Shown in pieces: positions 1-7,502 of a stretch of 8,757 nucleotides of DNA; the first letter of the stretch is position 1, and each line of letters opens with the position of its first letter. This stretch comes from Bacteroidales bacterium UBA5206. GTDB taxonomy: Bacteria; Bacteroidota; Bacteroidia; Bacteroidales; Tenuifilaceae. The notes beneath the pieces were generated by a model. That model was given only the letters and a program-made list of their open reading frames with translations. It did no database searches and was not told the origin of the DNA. The stretch covers positions 22,200 through 30,956 of the forward strand of contig DHVO01000164.1 in NCBI GenBank assembly GCA_002412705.1, written 5' to 3'. The position numbers and the translations under genes are program-made.

Positions 1-1046
1 CTCAGCTACTTAGAGAAGAGGATATTGATGAAGAGAAAAGGGATAGGTACATAGATATCATTTACCATAATGGGACCATGCTGGTTAACCTTATTGATGA
101 TATAATGGATATATCAAAAATTGAAGCGGGTCAACTAGCAATAAATAAGGCCAATTGTAATTTAGATGACTTGATGTTTGAGCTATACACCTTTTTTAAT
201 GAAGTAAAATTCAAACAGGAAAAGGAGCACATCTCCATTAGACTTGTTGATTTCAATGAGGACGAAGTTAACATTGTTCAGACCGATGGTCATAGGTTAC
301 GCCAAATTATGACCAATTTACTGAGCAATGCCCTTAAGTTTACAGAGAAAGGAACTGTTGAGTTTGGTTACCAAAATCAACCTGAAAATAATCAAATTAA
401 GTTTTATGTTCGCGATTCGGGTATTGGAATACCAGAGGATAAGCGCGATATAATTTTTGATAGGTTCAGACAGGTTCACGAAGGCTCTACCCGAAAGTAT
501 GGTGGAACGGGAATTGGTCTATTTATTAGTAAGCACATAGTTGATTTACTGGGAGGTAAAATTTGGGTTGAATCGGAACTAAACATTGGCTCTACATTTT
601 ACTTTACAATCCCATACCAAGCAAAGGGAGTAATTACAGATAATGTAACTCTTTACAAAAGCACTTCAAAGCAGTACGATTGGAGCAATAAAGTTATACT
701 TGTTGCCGAAGATGTTGAGCTAAACTATAAGCTAATTAGCTCTGCACTAGTTGGAACAAAAGCGAATGTTTTATGGGCAAAGAATGGGGAAGAGGCCGTT
801 GAAATTTGCGAGAAAAACCCAAATATTAATGTGGTTCTAATGGATATTCAAATGCCCAAAATGGATGGTTACGACGCAACAAAAGCTATAAAAAGAAGCA
901 AGCCGTCTATGCCAATTATTGCACAGACGGCTTATGCTATGCCAAATGATAATATAAAGTGCATGGAGGTTGGTTGTAACGATTACATAGCAAAACCTCT
1001 CAACACCAATATTCTTTTGGAAAAAATTGAAAAGCACATGCTTTAG
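1..1046 (+). CDS. Hybrid sensor histidine kinase, C-terminal part (HisKA end, HATPase_c, receiver); 5' end outside window
   Basis: The frame is open from position 3 with no stop, so the gene enters from the left. Numbering from the internal Met codon at position 78: the end of the HisKA dimerisation helix (DIMDISKIEAG, about 8-18); the HATPase N box around N84; the G1 box DSGIGIP (113-119); the F box IFDRFRQ (126-132); the G2 box GGTGIGLFISKH (142-153). A receiver domain follows (about 205-322) with acidic pair E211/D212, phospho-acceptor D256 in LMDIQMPKMDG, T284 and K306. The phospho-acceptor His should lie some tens of bases off the left edge. No HPt domain follows the receiver. By family knowledge it autophosphorylates and passes phosphate to its own receiver; the stimulus is unknown because the sensory region is missing. 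The stop (TAG, 1044-1046) overlaps that of convergent kdsA. Confidence 0.95.
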   Translation, partial: QLLREEDIDEEKRDRYIDIIYHNGTMLVNLIDDIMDISKIEAGQLAINKANCNLDDLMFELYTFFNEVKFKQEKEHISIRLVDFNEDEVNIVQTDGHRLRQIMTNLLSNALKFTEKGTVEFGYQNQPENNQIKFYVRDSGIGIPEDKRDIIFDRFRQVHEGSTRKYGGTGIGLFISKHIVDLLGGKIWVESELNIGSTFYFTIPYQAKGVITDNVTLYKSTSKQYDWSNKVILVAEDVELNYKLISSALVGTKANVLWAKNGEEAVEICEKNPNINVVLMDIQMPKMDGYDATKAIKRSKPSMPIIAQTAYAMPNDNIKCMEVGCNDYIAKPLNTNILLEKIEKHML

Positions 1047-1867
1047 AGGGCTCTTATAACAGAGTGAAGTTTAAGCAATCTCTCAAGTAGTTCAGGTAAT
1101 AAGCTTAAATTTAACATATTAGCACCATCAGATAAAGCTTTGGCCGGTTCTGGATGCGTTTCAATAAATAAGCCTGAAGCCCCTGTTGCAATAGCAGCTC
1201 TAGATATAGTCTCTATAAGATCTGGACGTCCGCCAGTTACACCAGTCGTTTGGTTAGGCTGCTGTAGAGAGTGGGTAACATCCATTACCACAGGAAAACC
1301 AAAGCTCCGCATTTCTGGAATACCCCTGAAATCAACAACCAAATCCTGGTACCCAAAAGTAGTTCCACGCTCTGTTAGCATTACGTTAGTATTACCAGCA
1401 TCAACCACTTTTTGTGCAGCAAACTGCATGGCCGAAGGAGCTACGAATTGTCCTTTTTTAATATTCACCACTTTACCTGTTTTTGCAGCTGCCACAAGTA
1501 AGTCGGTTTGGCGGCAAAGGAATGCAGGAATTTGCAATATATCAACATACTGAGCGGCAATAGCAGCTTCCTCCGGGTTATGAATATCTGTAACCACAGG
1601 AACGTCATATTTCTCCGATATCCTTTTAAGAATCTCTAAAGCCCTCTCATCGCCAATTCCTGAAAAGGAATCTATACGTGAACGATTTGCCTTACGATAC
1701 GATGCCTTGAACACATAGGGTATTTGCAGCTTATTGGTAATCTCTACAATACGCTCGGCTATGCCAAAAGTCATCTCTTCGCTCTCAACAACACAAGGAC
1801 CTGCAAGCAAAAAGAAATTACCTGTTTCTAAATGCTTAATTTTACTAATTGTTGCTAATGGATTCAT
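1043..1867 (-). CDS. kdsA: 3-deoxy-D-manno-octulosonate 8-phosphate synthase (2-dehydro-3-deoxyphosphooctonate aldolase)
   Basis: Cytoplasmic enzyme that condenses phosphoenolpyruvate with D-arabinose 5-phosphate to give Kdo-8-phosphate, a precursor of the lipopolysaccharide inner core. The 274-residue product is full length for the family. Visible motifs include LLAGPCVVES (20-29), FKASYRKANRSRIDSF (53-68), TDIHNPEE (93-100), NIKKGQF (135-141), LTERGTTFGYQDLVVDFR (164-181) and GGRPDLIE (212-219). C25, H199 (in THSLQ), E236 (in FIETHPEP) and D247 (in SDGANM) match the four metal ligands of metal-dependent Kdo8P synthases; the E. coli type has Asn in place of this Cys. The ATG at 1865-1867 is favoured because the family motif begins soon after. 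No promoter-like element or Shine-Dalgarno is visible in front, and rarA ends 18 bp upstream, so co-transcription from rarA is inferred. Confidence 0.97.
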   Translation of the reverse strand: MNPLATISKIKHLETGNFFLLAGPCVVESEEMTFGIAERIVEITNKLQIPYVFKASYRKANRSRIDSFSGIGDERALEILKRISEKYDVPVVTDIHNPEEAAIAAQYVDILQIPAFLCRQTDLLVAAAKTGKVVNIKKGQFVAPSAMQFAAQKVVDAGNTNVMLTERGTTFGYQDLVVDFRGIPEMRSFGFPVVMDVTHSLQQPNQTTGVTGGRPDLIETISRAAIATGASGLFIETHPEPAKALSDGANMLNLSLLPELLERLLKLHSVIRAL

Positions 1868-1885
1868 TATTATACGTGTTATGTT

Positions 1886-3163
1886 TTACTTACTATACTT
1901 ATCCTTCCACTGAACAGATAAACGTTGGGCAATCTCCTTTTCTTTGCTATTCTGTTGTGGAGTGTAAAACTGAGTGCCCGATATCTCTTTGGGAAGGAAC
2001 TCCTGATCAACAAAATTCCCCTGGTAGCTGTGGGCGTACTTATAGTTTGCCCCATAACCCAACTCTTTCATCAGCTTAGAAGGGGCATTCCGCAAGTGAA
2101 GTGGAACGGATAGGTTGCCGCTTTCCTTAACAAAGGAGATGGCCTTACCAATAGCTTCATACGCTGAGTTGCTTTTAGGGCTTGTTGCCAAGTATATGGC
2201 CACTTCCGATAAAACAATTCGCCCCTCGGGCATTCCTATCATTGTTACGGATTGAAAAGCACTTGTTGCCAGAAGCAACGCGTTGGGGTTAGCCAAACCA
2301 ACATCCTCTGCAGCAAGTATAACCATTCTACGTGCAATGAACTTAGGATCCTCACCACCCTCTAGCATTCGCGCTAACCAGTAAACTGCAGCATTGGGAT
2401 CGCTTCCTCTTATAGATTTAATAAACGCCGAAATTACATCGTAGTGCTGTTCGCCCCCTTTGTCGTAAATAGCAATATTCTCTTGTAGGCGTTCAGTAAC
2501 AATCTTGTTGCTTATTCTAATATCCGACTGCTGCTGCGAAGCGATAACAATCTCAAGTATATTAAGCAGCTTACGAGCATCACCACCAGAAAAGCGGAAT
2601 AACGCCTCGGTTTCCTCTACCTTAATGTCCAGTTTTTTTAAATCAGCATCCTTTGTTATAGCCCTGTTTAATAACTCATTAAGGTCTGTCACCTCAAGCG
2701 ATTTGAGTACATATACCTGGCATCGGGAAAGGAGTGGAGTTATAACCTCAAAAGAGGGATTTTCCGTTGTTGCACCAATAAGTGTTACAATACCTTGCTC
2801 TACAGCACCTAGCAGTGAATCCTGCTGACTTTTACTGAAACGATGTATTTCATCTATAAATAGAATGGGAGATGGGCTGTTGAAAAATTGTTGCGATTTT
2901 GATTTTTCTATGACCTCCCTGACATCTTTAACACCTGAATTTATGGCGCTTAGAATATGAAAGGGACGATTTAGCGTTTTGGCTACAATTTTTGCAAGGG
3001 TTGTTTTCCCCACGCCTGGAGGTCCCCAGAGAATAAAAGATGAGAGATTTCCTGTATCTATCATGCGCCGTATTACACCTTTTGCGCCAACAAGATGTTG
3101 CTGCCCAATATACTCATCAAGATTTTGTGGACGTAAGCGTTCTGCTAAAGGAATACTAGCCAT
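1886..3163 (-). CDS. rarA: Replication-associated recombination protein A (AAA+ ATPase, RarA/MgsA family)
   Basis: Predicted 425-residue cytoplasmic AAA+ ATPase related to clamp-loader subunits and eukaryotic WRNIP1; in the family it acts at stalled replication forks with single-strand binding protein. From the chosen start: the N-terminal motif PLAERLRPQNLDEYIGQQHL (5-24), Walker A GPPGVGKTT (47-55), Walker B LFIDEIH (101-107), sensor 1 GATTENPS (130-137), a likely arginine finger in LLSRCQVY (144-151), sensor 2 GGDARKLLN (193-201), then the tetramerisation/MgsA C-terminal region with MLEGGEDPKFIARRM (266-280) and LAAEDVGLANP (283-293). The frame stays open another 40 codons upstream to 3283, but that extension is hydrophobic and unlike the family; the ATG at 3161-3163 begins the conserved N terminus, gives the normal length and sits just after a -7 element. 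It is probably first in an operon with kdsA. Confidence 0.95.
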   Translation of the reverse strand: MASIPLAERLRPQNLDEYIGQQHLVGAKGVIRRMIDTGNLSSFILWGPPGVGKTTLAKIVAKTLNRPFHILSAINSGVKDVREVIEKSKSQQFFNSPSPILFIDEIHRFSKSQQDSLLGAVEQGIVTLIGATTENPSFEVITPLLSRCQVYVLKSLEVTDLNELLNRAITKDADLKKLDIKVEETEALFRFSGGDARKLLNILEIVIASQQQSDIRISNKIVTERLQENIAIYDKGGEQHYDVISAFIKSIRGSDPNAAVYWLARMLEGGEDPKFIARRMVILAAEDVGLANPNALLLATSAFQSVTMIGMPEGRIVLSEVAIYLATSPKSNSAYEAIGKAISFVKESGNLSVPLHLRNAPSKLMKELGYGANYKYAHSYQGNFVDQEFLPKEISGTQFYTPQQNSKEKEIAQRLSVQWKDKYSK

Positions 3164-3180
3164 GTAAACTTTGTTTTGTA

Positions 3181-3188
3181 CAAAAATA
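3181..3188 (-). promoter_or_regulatory. Candidate promoter -7 element for rarA-kdsA
   Basis: Read on the minus strand this is TATTTTTG, an exact match to the Bacteroidetes primary-sigma -7 consensus TAnnTTTG. Transcription would begin near 3176-3178, giving a leader of about 15 nt before the rarA ATG. No convincing TTTG -33 element is visible at the usual spacing. The position independently argues for the shorter rarA start. Confidence 0.5.
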
Positions 3189-3253
3189 GCCACTTTTTGC
3201 ATAAGAACTGTATAAAAAATAGATATTGAAATAAGAGCATTTAAACAATTGTT

Positions 3254-3261
3254 TATCTTGC
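3254..3261 (+). promoter_or_regulatory. Weak candidate -7 element for the DUF6588-like gene
   Basis: TATCTTGC resembles the common Bacteroidetes variant TATCTTTGC with one T missing. It lies 25 bp before the ATG at 3287, a sensible distance. The nearest TTG upstream (3226-3228) is about 25 bp away, longer than the usual spacing of about 20, so support is weak. Confidence 0.25.
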
Positions 3262-3286
3262 AATAGAAATCATAAAAACTCATACT

Positions 3287-4348
3287 ATGAAAGTGTTTAA
3301 GATGCTATTACTTCCGCTGGCTATTGCTGTTGGCATAGGCAGCGTTAAGGCACAAGAAGATATTGCCACCATGCTAAAAGCGGATCTTAATGATGCCAAA
3401 ATACTGGCAAAGCAATACGCAAATCCTTTTGGCGAGATGTTTGGCAATAGCCTAAATGCCGGTTGGTATAACTCGGCTAAGCCCCATGGCGTTTTGGGCT
3501 TTGATATAACCTTTAATGCATCTATAGTCACAGCCCCTAGCAGTGCAAAAAAGTTTGATGTTAGCAGGCTAAATCTTAACAGCTTATCGCTAAAGCCAGG
3601 TGAGTCTAACTTTGCACCTACAATTGCTGGTTCAAAAGGCGACGGCCCTGTTATGGTTTATTCAAAAACAGTAGGAGGAACAGAGCAAACCATGGAGTTT
3701 GCACTTCCACCGGGGGCTGGCATTGCTGTAACCCCAATGCCTATGATTCAAGCTGCGGTAGGTTTACCCTTTAACACTGAAATTATTGGTAGATTTTTTC
3801 CAAAGGTGGAGATTCCTGATGTAGGCCGCTTCTCCATGTGGGGTATTGGTGCTAAAAATGAGTTTAAAGAGTTTATCCCCGGCTTTAAAATGCTCCCCAT
3901 TAATGTATCGTTTATGATTGGGTACACTCAAATGAACTCAGAGTTCGATATATCCTACAAACCAGACACATACGTTTCTGGAGGAAGTTCCGAATCCGAT
4001 TACAACAACCAAAAGCTGGCTCTAAACGCTAGAGGCTACACCGCACGTTTACTTGTTGGTAAATCCATTCCTGTACTAACTGTTTATGCTGGGGTAGGCT
4101 ATAGCAAATCGGTAACCGATATCGATTTGAAGGGACGTTACCCTGGTGTGGGCTTTGAAAATGGTAGTTTAAGTGTAACCAACAATGCCGATTTGCCAAT
4201 AAATCCGCTTTCCCTTGGTTTCGACGATTCAGGCGTTAGCTTTAATGCCGGCTTACGCATTAAGCTTGCCATTATTGCGTTCCATTTCGATTACACCCTT
4301 GGAAAATACCCAATGTACAATGCTGGCGTTGGTATTAATTTCAGATAG
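3287..4348 (+). CDS. Secreted, probably outer-membrane beta-barrel protein, DUF6588-like
   Basis: A 353-residue protein with a clear Sec signal peptide: basic start MKVFK, hydrophobic core to about residue 20, and a probable cleavage after VKA (residue 22), before QED. The mature part is rich in Gly, Asn, Phe and Tyr with alternating hydrophobic stretches, and the C terminus (YPMYNAGVGINFR) resembles a final barrel strand, although it ends in Arg after the Phe. Segments such as NAGWYNSAKPHGVLGFD (57-73), MWGIGAKNEFKEFIPGFKMLP (184-204) and GYTQMNSEFD (212-221) match what I recall of DUF6588, a Bacteroidetes family of unknown function; this assignment is from memory. It is a single-gene unit, divergent from rarA and closed by its own terminator. 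Alternatives are another barrel family or a periplasmic protein. No substrate or partner can be named. Confidence 0.8.
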   Translation: MKVFKMLLLPLAIAVGIGSVKAQEDIATMLKADLNDAKILAKQYANPFGEMFGNSLNAGWYNSAKPHGVLGFDITFNASIVTAPSSAKKFDVSRLNLNSLSLKPGESNFAPTIAGSKGDGPVMVYSKTVGGTEQTMEFALPPGAGIAVTPMPMIQAAVGLPFNTEIIGRFFPKVEIPDVGRFSMWGIGAKNEFKEFIPGFKMLPINVSFMIGYTQMNSEFDISYKPDTYVSGGSSESDYNNQKLALNARGYTARLLVGKSIPVLTVYAGVGYSKSVTDIDLKGRYPGVGFENGSLSVTNNADLPINPLSLGFDDSGVSFNAGLRIKLAIIAFHFDYTLGKYPMYNAGVGINFR

Positions 4349-4369
4349 ACACTAAGACATATTTAAGAG

Positions 4370-4403
4370 AAATAGGGGCTTACTTTTGGCCCCTATTTTT
4401 ATT
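4370..4403 (+). terminator. Intrinsic terminator of the DUF6588-like gene, overlapping the 3' end of ygiQ
   Basis: A perfect 10-bp stem, AAATAGGGGC (4370-4379) with GCCCCTATTT (4389-4398), has a 9-nt loop and continues into a T-rich tail (TTATTT), 21 bp after the plus-strand stop. The ygiQ stop codon (TTA on the plus strand, 4380-4382) is in the loop and the last ygiQ codons form the 3' arm. In the minus direction the stem also forms but the following sequence (TCTCTTAAAT) is a poorer U tract, so termination there is probably weaker. Confidence 0.85.
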
Positions 4404-6209
4404 TCCGCTTTTACCTCTAAATGGCTTCAGCTCTCTAGGTTTGCTCTTAACATCTTCCTTACGGAAGTTTTCGCTCTTCTTATACCAGAAAAAATGGCTG
4501 CGCTGCTTTAGCTTGTCATCCTTGCTCTTTGCCACAAAAACCGATTCTCCGGTATACGGATCAACTCCTGTGTGAAATATGGTTGATGCTAAGGTCATTG
4601 GTGTTGGCGTAAAATCTTGAACTTGCTCAAGTTTAAAGTTCAGAGCTTTTGTTCGCTCGGCTAAGCGCTTCATGCTTTGCTCTGTACTTCCTGGGTGACT
4701 AGAAATAAAATAGGGTATAAGTTGCTGATTTAATGAATACTTAACATTAAGCTCATCAAAAGCAACTTTAAGCTTTGAGAAAAGGTTAAAAGGAGGTTTC
4801 CTCATCATCTTAAGCACTTCGTCCTCTGTGTGCTCAGGAGCTACCTTAAGTCGTCCAGATACGTGATGCCTAAACACCTCATCCAAATACCGCTTGTTAG
4901 CTGGTAAATCGCTATCGATAAACATGTCGTAACGGATGCCGCTGCCAATAAAAGCCTTCTTAATGAAGCTTAACAATCTCACTTTTTGGTAAAGATTGAG
5001 AAGGTGCTCATGGTTATTATCCAAATTCTTACAAATAGAGGGATGAATACATGAGTAGCGTTTGCACTTTTTGCAAATGCTTAAATCCTTTCCCTGCATG
5101 CGGTACATATTGGCCGATGGACCTCCAATATCAGACAAATAGCCTTTAAAATCGGGCATTTGGGCAATTTGCTCTGCTTCCTTTAGTATAGACTCCTCCG
5201 AGCGGCTTGATATGAATTTTCCCTGATGTGCCGATATAGTACAAAAGCTACATCCGCCAAAGCAACCTCGATGTATGTTTATGGAATGCTTTATCATTTC
5301 CCAAGCAGGAATAGTTCCTTTACCATTATAGCGAGGATGTGGTGCGCGCATGTAAGGCAAGTCCCACCAGCTATCCATTTCACCAGTTGTTGGTGGAAGA
5401 TAGGCGGAGTTAACAACAATGGCTCCTTCTCCTGTTGGCTCTATAATGCGCTTTGCTATCATAGAGTTGCTTTCAACCTCAATTCTGGCAAAGTTATCGC
5501 CAAAAGCCTTTTTGCTTCCTTGGCACTCCTCAAAGCTATTTAAAACTAGTGTGTCGCTTTTATTTACAAACGGCTCATAACTATTTGTATAAAAAGCAGT
5601 TTGGGGAATGTTAGTTAAACTACCAATTGATGCTCCCTTATCCATTAGCGTAGCAATTTCCACAATGACTTTTTCGCCCATTCCGTAAACCAGTAAATCG
5701 GCCTTAGAGTTAACAAGAATGCTAGGGAAAAGCGAATCGCTCCAGTAGTCATAATGCGTTAACCGTCTTAACGAGGCTTCAATACCGCCAAGTACAATTG
5801 GAGTGTGCGGGTAAAGCTTTTTAAGAATATTAGAGTAAACAGTGGTTGCATAATCGGGTCTATAGCCAGCTTTGCCATCGGGGGTGTAAGCATCATCACT
5901 TCTTAGCCTTTTGTTGGCAGTGTAGTGGTTTACCATGGAGTCCATACTGCCCGATGTAACGGCAAAGAACAAACGAGGTTCGCCCAGTTTCTTAAAATCG
6001 CGAAGATCGTCGCGCCAGTTTGGCTGGGGAACAATGGCAACCCTAAAGCCAGCACGCTCAAGTACACGTCCAATTACGGCAGCACCAAACGAAGGGTGAT
6101 CTATGTATGCATCACCTGTAAACAGAATGATATCCGCTTGATCCCACTCAAGCTTTTCCATCTCCTTTTTTGAAGTAGGAAGGAAAAGCCCTGTACTTGA
6201 ACTCTTCAT
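4380..6209 (-). CDS. ygiQ: YgiQ family radical SAM protein
   Basis: A 609-residue cytoplasmic protein of the YgiQ family of radical SAM proteins, whose reaction is not known to me. The YgiQ N-terminal region covers about 1-300, with LPTSKKEME (10-18), TGDAYIDHPSFG (31-42), NWRDDLRDFKKLGEPRLFF (64-82) and VLGGIEASLRRLTHYDYW (139-156). The radical SAM core carries CFGGCSFC with C316, C320 and C323 as expected ligands of the 4Fe-4S cluster that cleaves S-adenosylmethionine. A second cysteine group (C379, C382, C387, C393) and RLKVAPEHTEDEVLKMM (453-469) are further family hallmarks. The last about 25 residues are very basic. The ATG at 6207-6209 starts at the usual family N terminus; queA ends 32 bp upstream with no terminator and no clear promoter between, so co-transcription with queA is inferred. 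Confidence 0.95.
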   Translation of the reverse strand: MKSSSTGLFLPTSKKEMEKLEWDQADIILFTGDAYIDHPSFGAAVIGRVLERAGFRVAIVPQPNWRDDLRDFKKLGEPRLFFAVTSGSMDSMVNHYTANKRLRSDDAYTPDGKAGYRPDYATTVYSNILKKLYPHTPIVLGGIEASLRRLTHYDYWSDSLFPSILVNSKADLLVYGMGEKVIVEIATLMDKGASIGSLTNIPQTAFYTNSYEPFVNKSDTLVLNSFEECQGSKKAFGDNFARIEVESNSMIAKRIIEPTGEGAIVVNSAYLPPTTGEMDSWWDLPYMRAPHPRYNGKGTIPAWEMIKHSINIHRGCFGGCSFCTISAHQGKFISSRSEESILKEAEQIAQMPDFKGYLSDIGGPSANMYRMQGKDLSICKKCKRYSCIHPSICKNLDNNHEHLLNLYQKVRLLSFIKKAFIGSGIRYDMFIDSDLPANKRYLDEVFRHHVSGRLKVAPEHTEDEVLKMMRKPPFNLFSKLKVAFDELNVKYSLNQQLIPYFISSHPGSTEQSMKRLAERTKALNFKLEQVQDFTPTPMTLASTIFHTGVDPYTGESVFVAKSKDDKLKQRSHFFWYKKSENFRKEDVKSKPRELKPFRGKSGNKNRGQK

Positions 6210-6241
6210 TTATATTGTATTACTAATATATTTACTTTCAA

Positions 6242-7468
6242 TTACTTTAAATTCCTACGCCTCTCAAGAAACGAGCTGTCGCCATAGCTTAAAAACCTAA
6301 AACCATTCTGTAAGGCATAGCTGTATATTGTGTTCCAATTATCGCCAACAAAAGCAGAAATCAACAGCAGCAGAGTGCTTTTGGGTTGGTGGAAATTTGT
6401 AACCATATTTTCTACAAATTTAAACTGGTATCCAGGCACAATTATTATTCGTGTTGCCGCCGAAAGATAATCAAGCCCATTAGCATCAAGATGGTTTAAA
6501 AGAGCTTTAAGGGCCATTTTAGGCTCAATATCGCAGCTTATGCTATAAGGATCCCATTGCTCCACACAAGGAGTAAATTCGCCCTCTTTGCTATTTATTA
6601 GCTTTACTGCTAACCAGTAAAGACTTTCAAGGGTTCTAACCGATGTAGTTCCAACAGCTACACACTTTCCATTATTGTCGAGAAGTTGTTGTATCAGCAA
6701 CCTTGAAACGTAGATATGCTCTGTATGCATATCATGATTCTCAATAGTTTCCGTTTTAACTGGCTTAAAGGTACCAGCTCCAACATGTAAAGTAAGCTCA
6801 CCAATATTTACTTGCTTCTCTTTAAGCCTTGCAATAACGTCGGTTGTGAAGTGTAAACCGGCAGTTGGAGCGGCTACAGAACCTTCTGGTTGTGCGTAAA
6901 CGGTCTGGTAGCGAAGTCTATCTTCCTTTTCAGGCTCCCGGTTTAGGTATGGAGGGATTGGTATTTCGCCAAAGATCTCAATAATCTGGGCAAAGCTATA
7001 CTCAGGATTGTTCCATGAGAACCTCACAATTGCACCATCGCTAGTTCTTTCAACTAAGTGTGCTGCAAGGGTTAAACCATGCTGCTCATTGTAAGCCTCC
7101 AGAATATCTGATTTCCATCGCTTTATATTCCCCACAATACACTTCCACGTTACTTCTGTTGTGCAAGTAAAAGCCTGCTGATAATCCTTTGGTTGCTCTG
7201 GATCCAGAATAAAAATCTCTATGGTAGCACCTGTTGACTTCTTAAAGAAGAGCCTAGCTTGTACTACTTTTGTGTTATTAAAAATAAGTAAATCTCCAGG
7301 GGCTAATAAATCCGTAATCGTTGAAAAAACGGACTCGGTAATCATATTATCCTTGTATATGAGTAGCTTCGAAGCATCACGTTTGTCTAAAGGGTGCTTT
7401 GCTATTCTATCATCTGGCAGATGATAATCAAAATTGCTTATCGAAATGTTCTTTACTGAGGTTTCCAA
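6242..7468 (-). CDS. queA: S-adenosylmethionine:tRNA ribosyltransferase-isomerase, long Bacteroidetes form, apparent TTG start
   Basis: QueA transfers and isomerises the ribosyl group of S-adenosylmethionine onto 7-aminomethyl-7-deazaguanine at tRNA position 34, giving epoxyqueuosine. Numbering from TTG at 7468 (408 aa): NFDYHLPDDRIAKHPLDKRDASKLL (12-36), IFNNTKVVQARL (62-73), FGEIPIPPYL (166-175), YQTVYAQPEGSVAAPTAGLHF (187-207), LHVGAGTFKPV (227-237), HTEHI (248-252), GTTSVRTLESL (273-283), PGYQFKFVENMVTNFH (345-360) and FLSYGD (392-397). E. coli QueA is about 356 residues; much of the extra length lies between about 284 and 340. There is no ATG at or near the N terminus in this frame; the frame also opens with TTG at 7513, but that abuts the promoter element. 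TTG at 7466-7468, with AGGCGG 7 nt upstream, is the best start. Probably first gene of a queA-ygiQ operon. Confidence 0.92.
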   Translation of the reverse strand: METSVKNISISNFDYHLPDDRIAKHPLDKRDASKLLIYKDNMITESVFSTITDLLAPGDLLIFNNTKVVQARLFFKKSTGATIEIFILDPEQPKDYQQAFTCTTEVTWKCIVGNIKRWKSDILEAYNEQHGLTLAAHLVERTSDGAIVRFSWNNPEYSFAQIIEIFGEIPIPPYLNREPEKEDRLRYQTVYAQPEGSVAAPTAGLHFTTDVIARLKEKQVNIGELTLHVGAGTFKPVKTETIENHDMHTEHIYVSRLLIQQLLDNNGKCVAVGTTSVRTLESLYWLAVKLINSKEGEFTPCVEQWDPYSISCDIEPKMALKALLNHLDANGLDYLSAATRIIIVPGYQFKFVENMVTNFHQPKSTLLLLISAFVGDNWNTIYSYALQNGFRFLSYGDSSFLERRRNLK

Positions 7469-7475
7469 GGTATTT

Positions 7476-7481
7476 CCGCCT
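7476..7481 (-). promoter_or_regulatory. Shine-Dalgarno-like site supporting the TTG start of queA
   Basis: On the minus strand this reads AGGCGG, one mismatch from AGGAGG, spaced 7 nt from the TTG at 7468. Neighbouring genes lack such a site, as is usual in Bacteroidetes, so its presence before a non-ATG codon helps fix the start. It could be chance. Confidence 0.4.
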
Positions 7482-7489
7482 AAATAAGT

Positions 7490-7497
7490 TAAATTTG
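7490..7497 (+). promoter_or_regulatory. Candidate promoter -7 element for the DUF2027/Smr gene
   Basis: TAAATTTG is an exact TAnnTTTG match on the plus strand, 53 bp before the ATG at 7551, with a predicted start near 7502-7504. A TTTC at 7462-7465 is the nearest -33-like sequence, with a mismatch and slightly long spacing. It is the mirror image of the queA box across a centre at 7500. Confidence 0.5.
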
Positions 7498-7502
7498 CCC
7501 CG

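Noticed and set aside
1045..1056. Possible terminator hairpin AGAG-GG-CTCT at the kinase/kdsA junction
   Set aside because: The stem is only 4 bp and no T tract follows it on either strand.
1140..1553. 137-residue plus-strand open frame inside kdsA
   Set aside because: Fully antisense to conserved KdsA motifs; no independent coding signal.
3164..3283. N-terminal 40-residue extension of RarA
   Set aside because: Unlike RarA N termini, hydrophobic and Cys-containing, and it overlaps a -7 promoter element; the family start motif begins at the ATG at 3163.
3280..3531. 83-residue minus-strand open frame over the start of the DUF6588-like gene
   Set aside because: Lies antisense to the signal peptide region of a well-supported gene, and its product shows no recognisable features.
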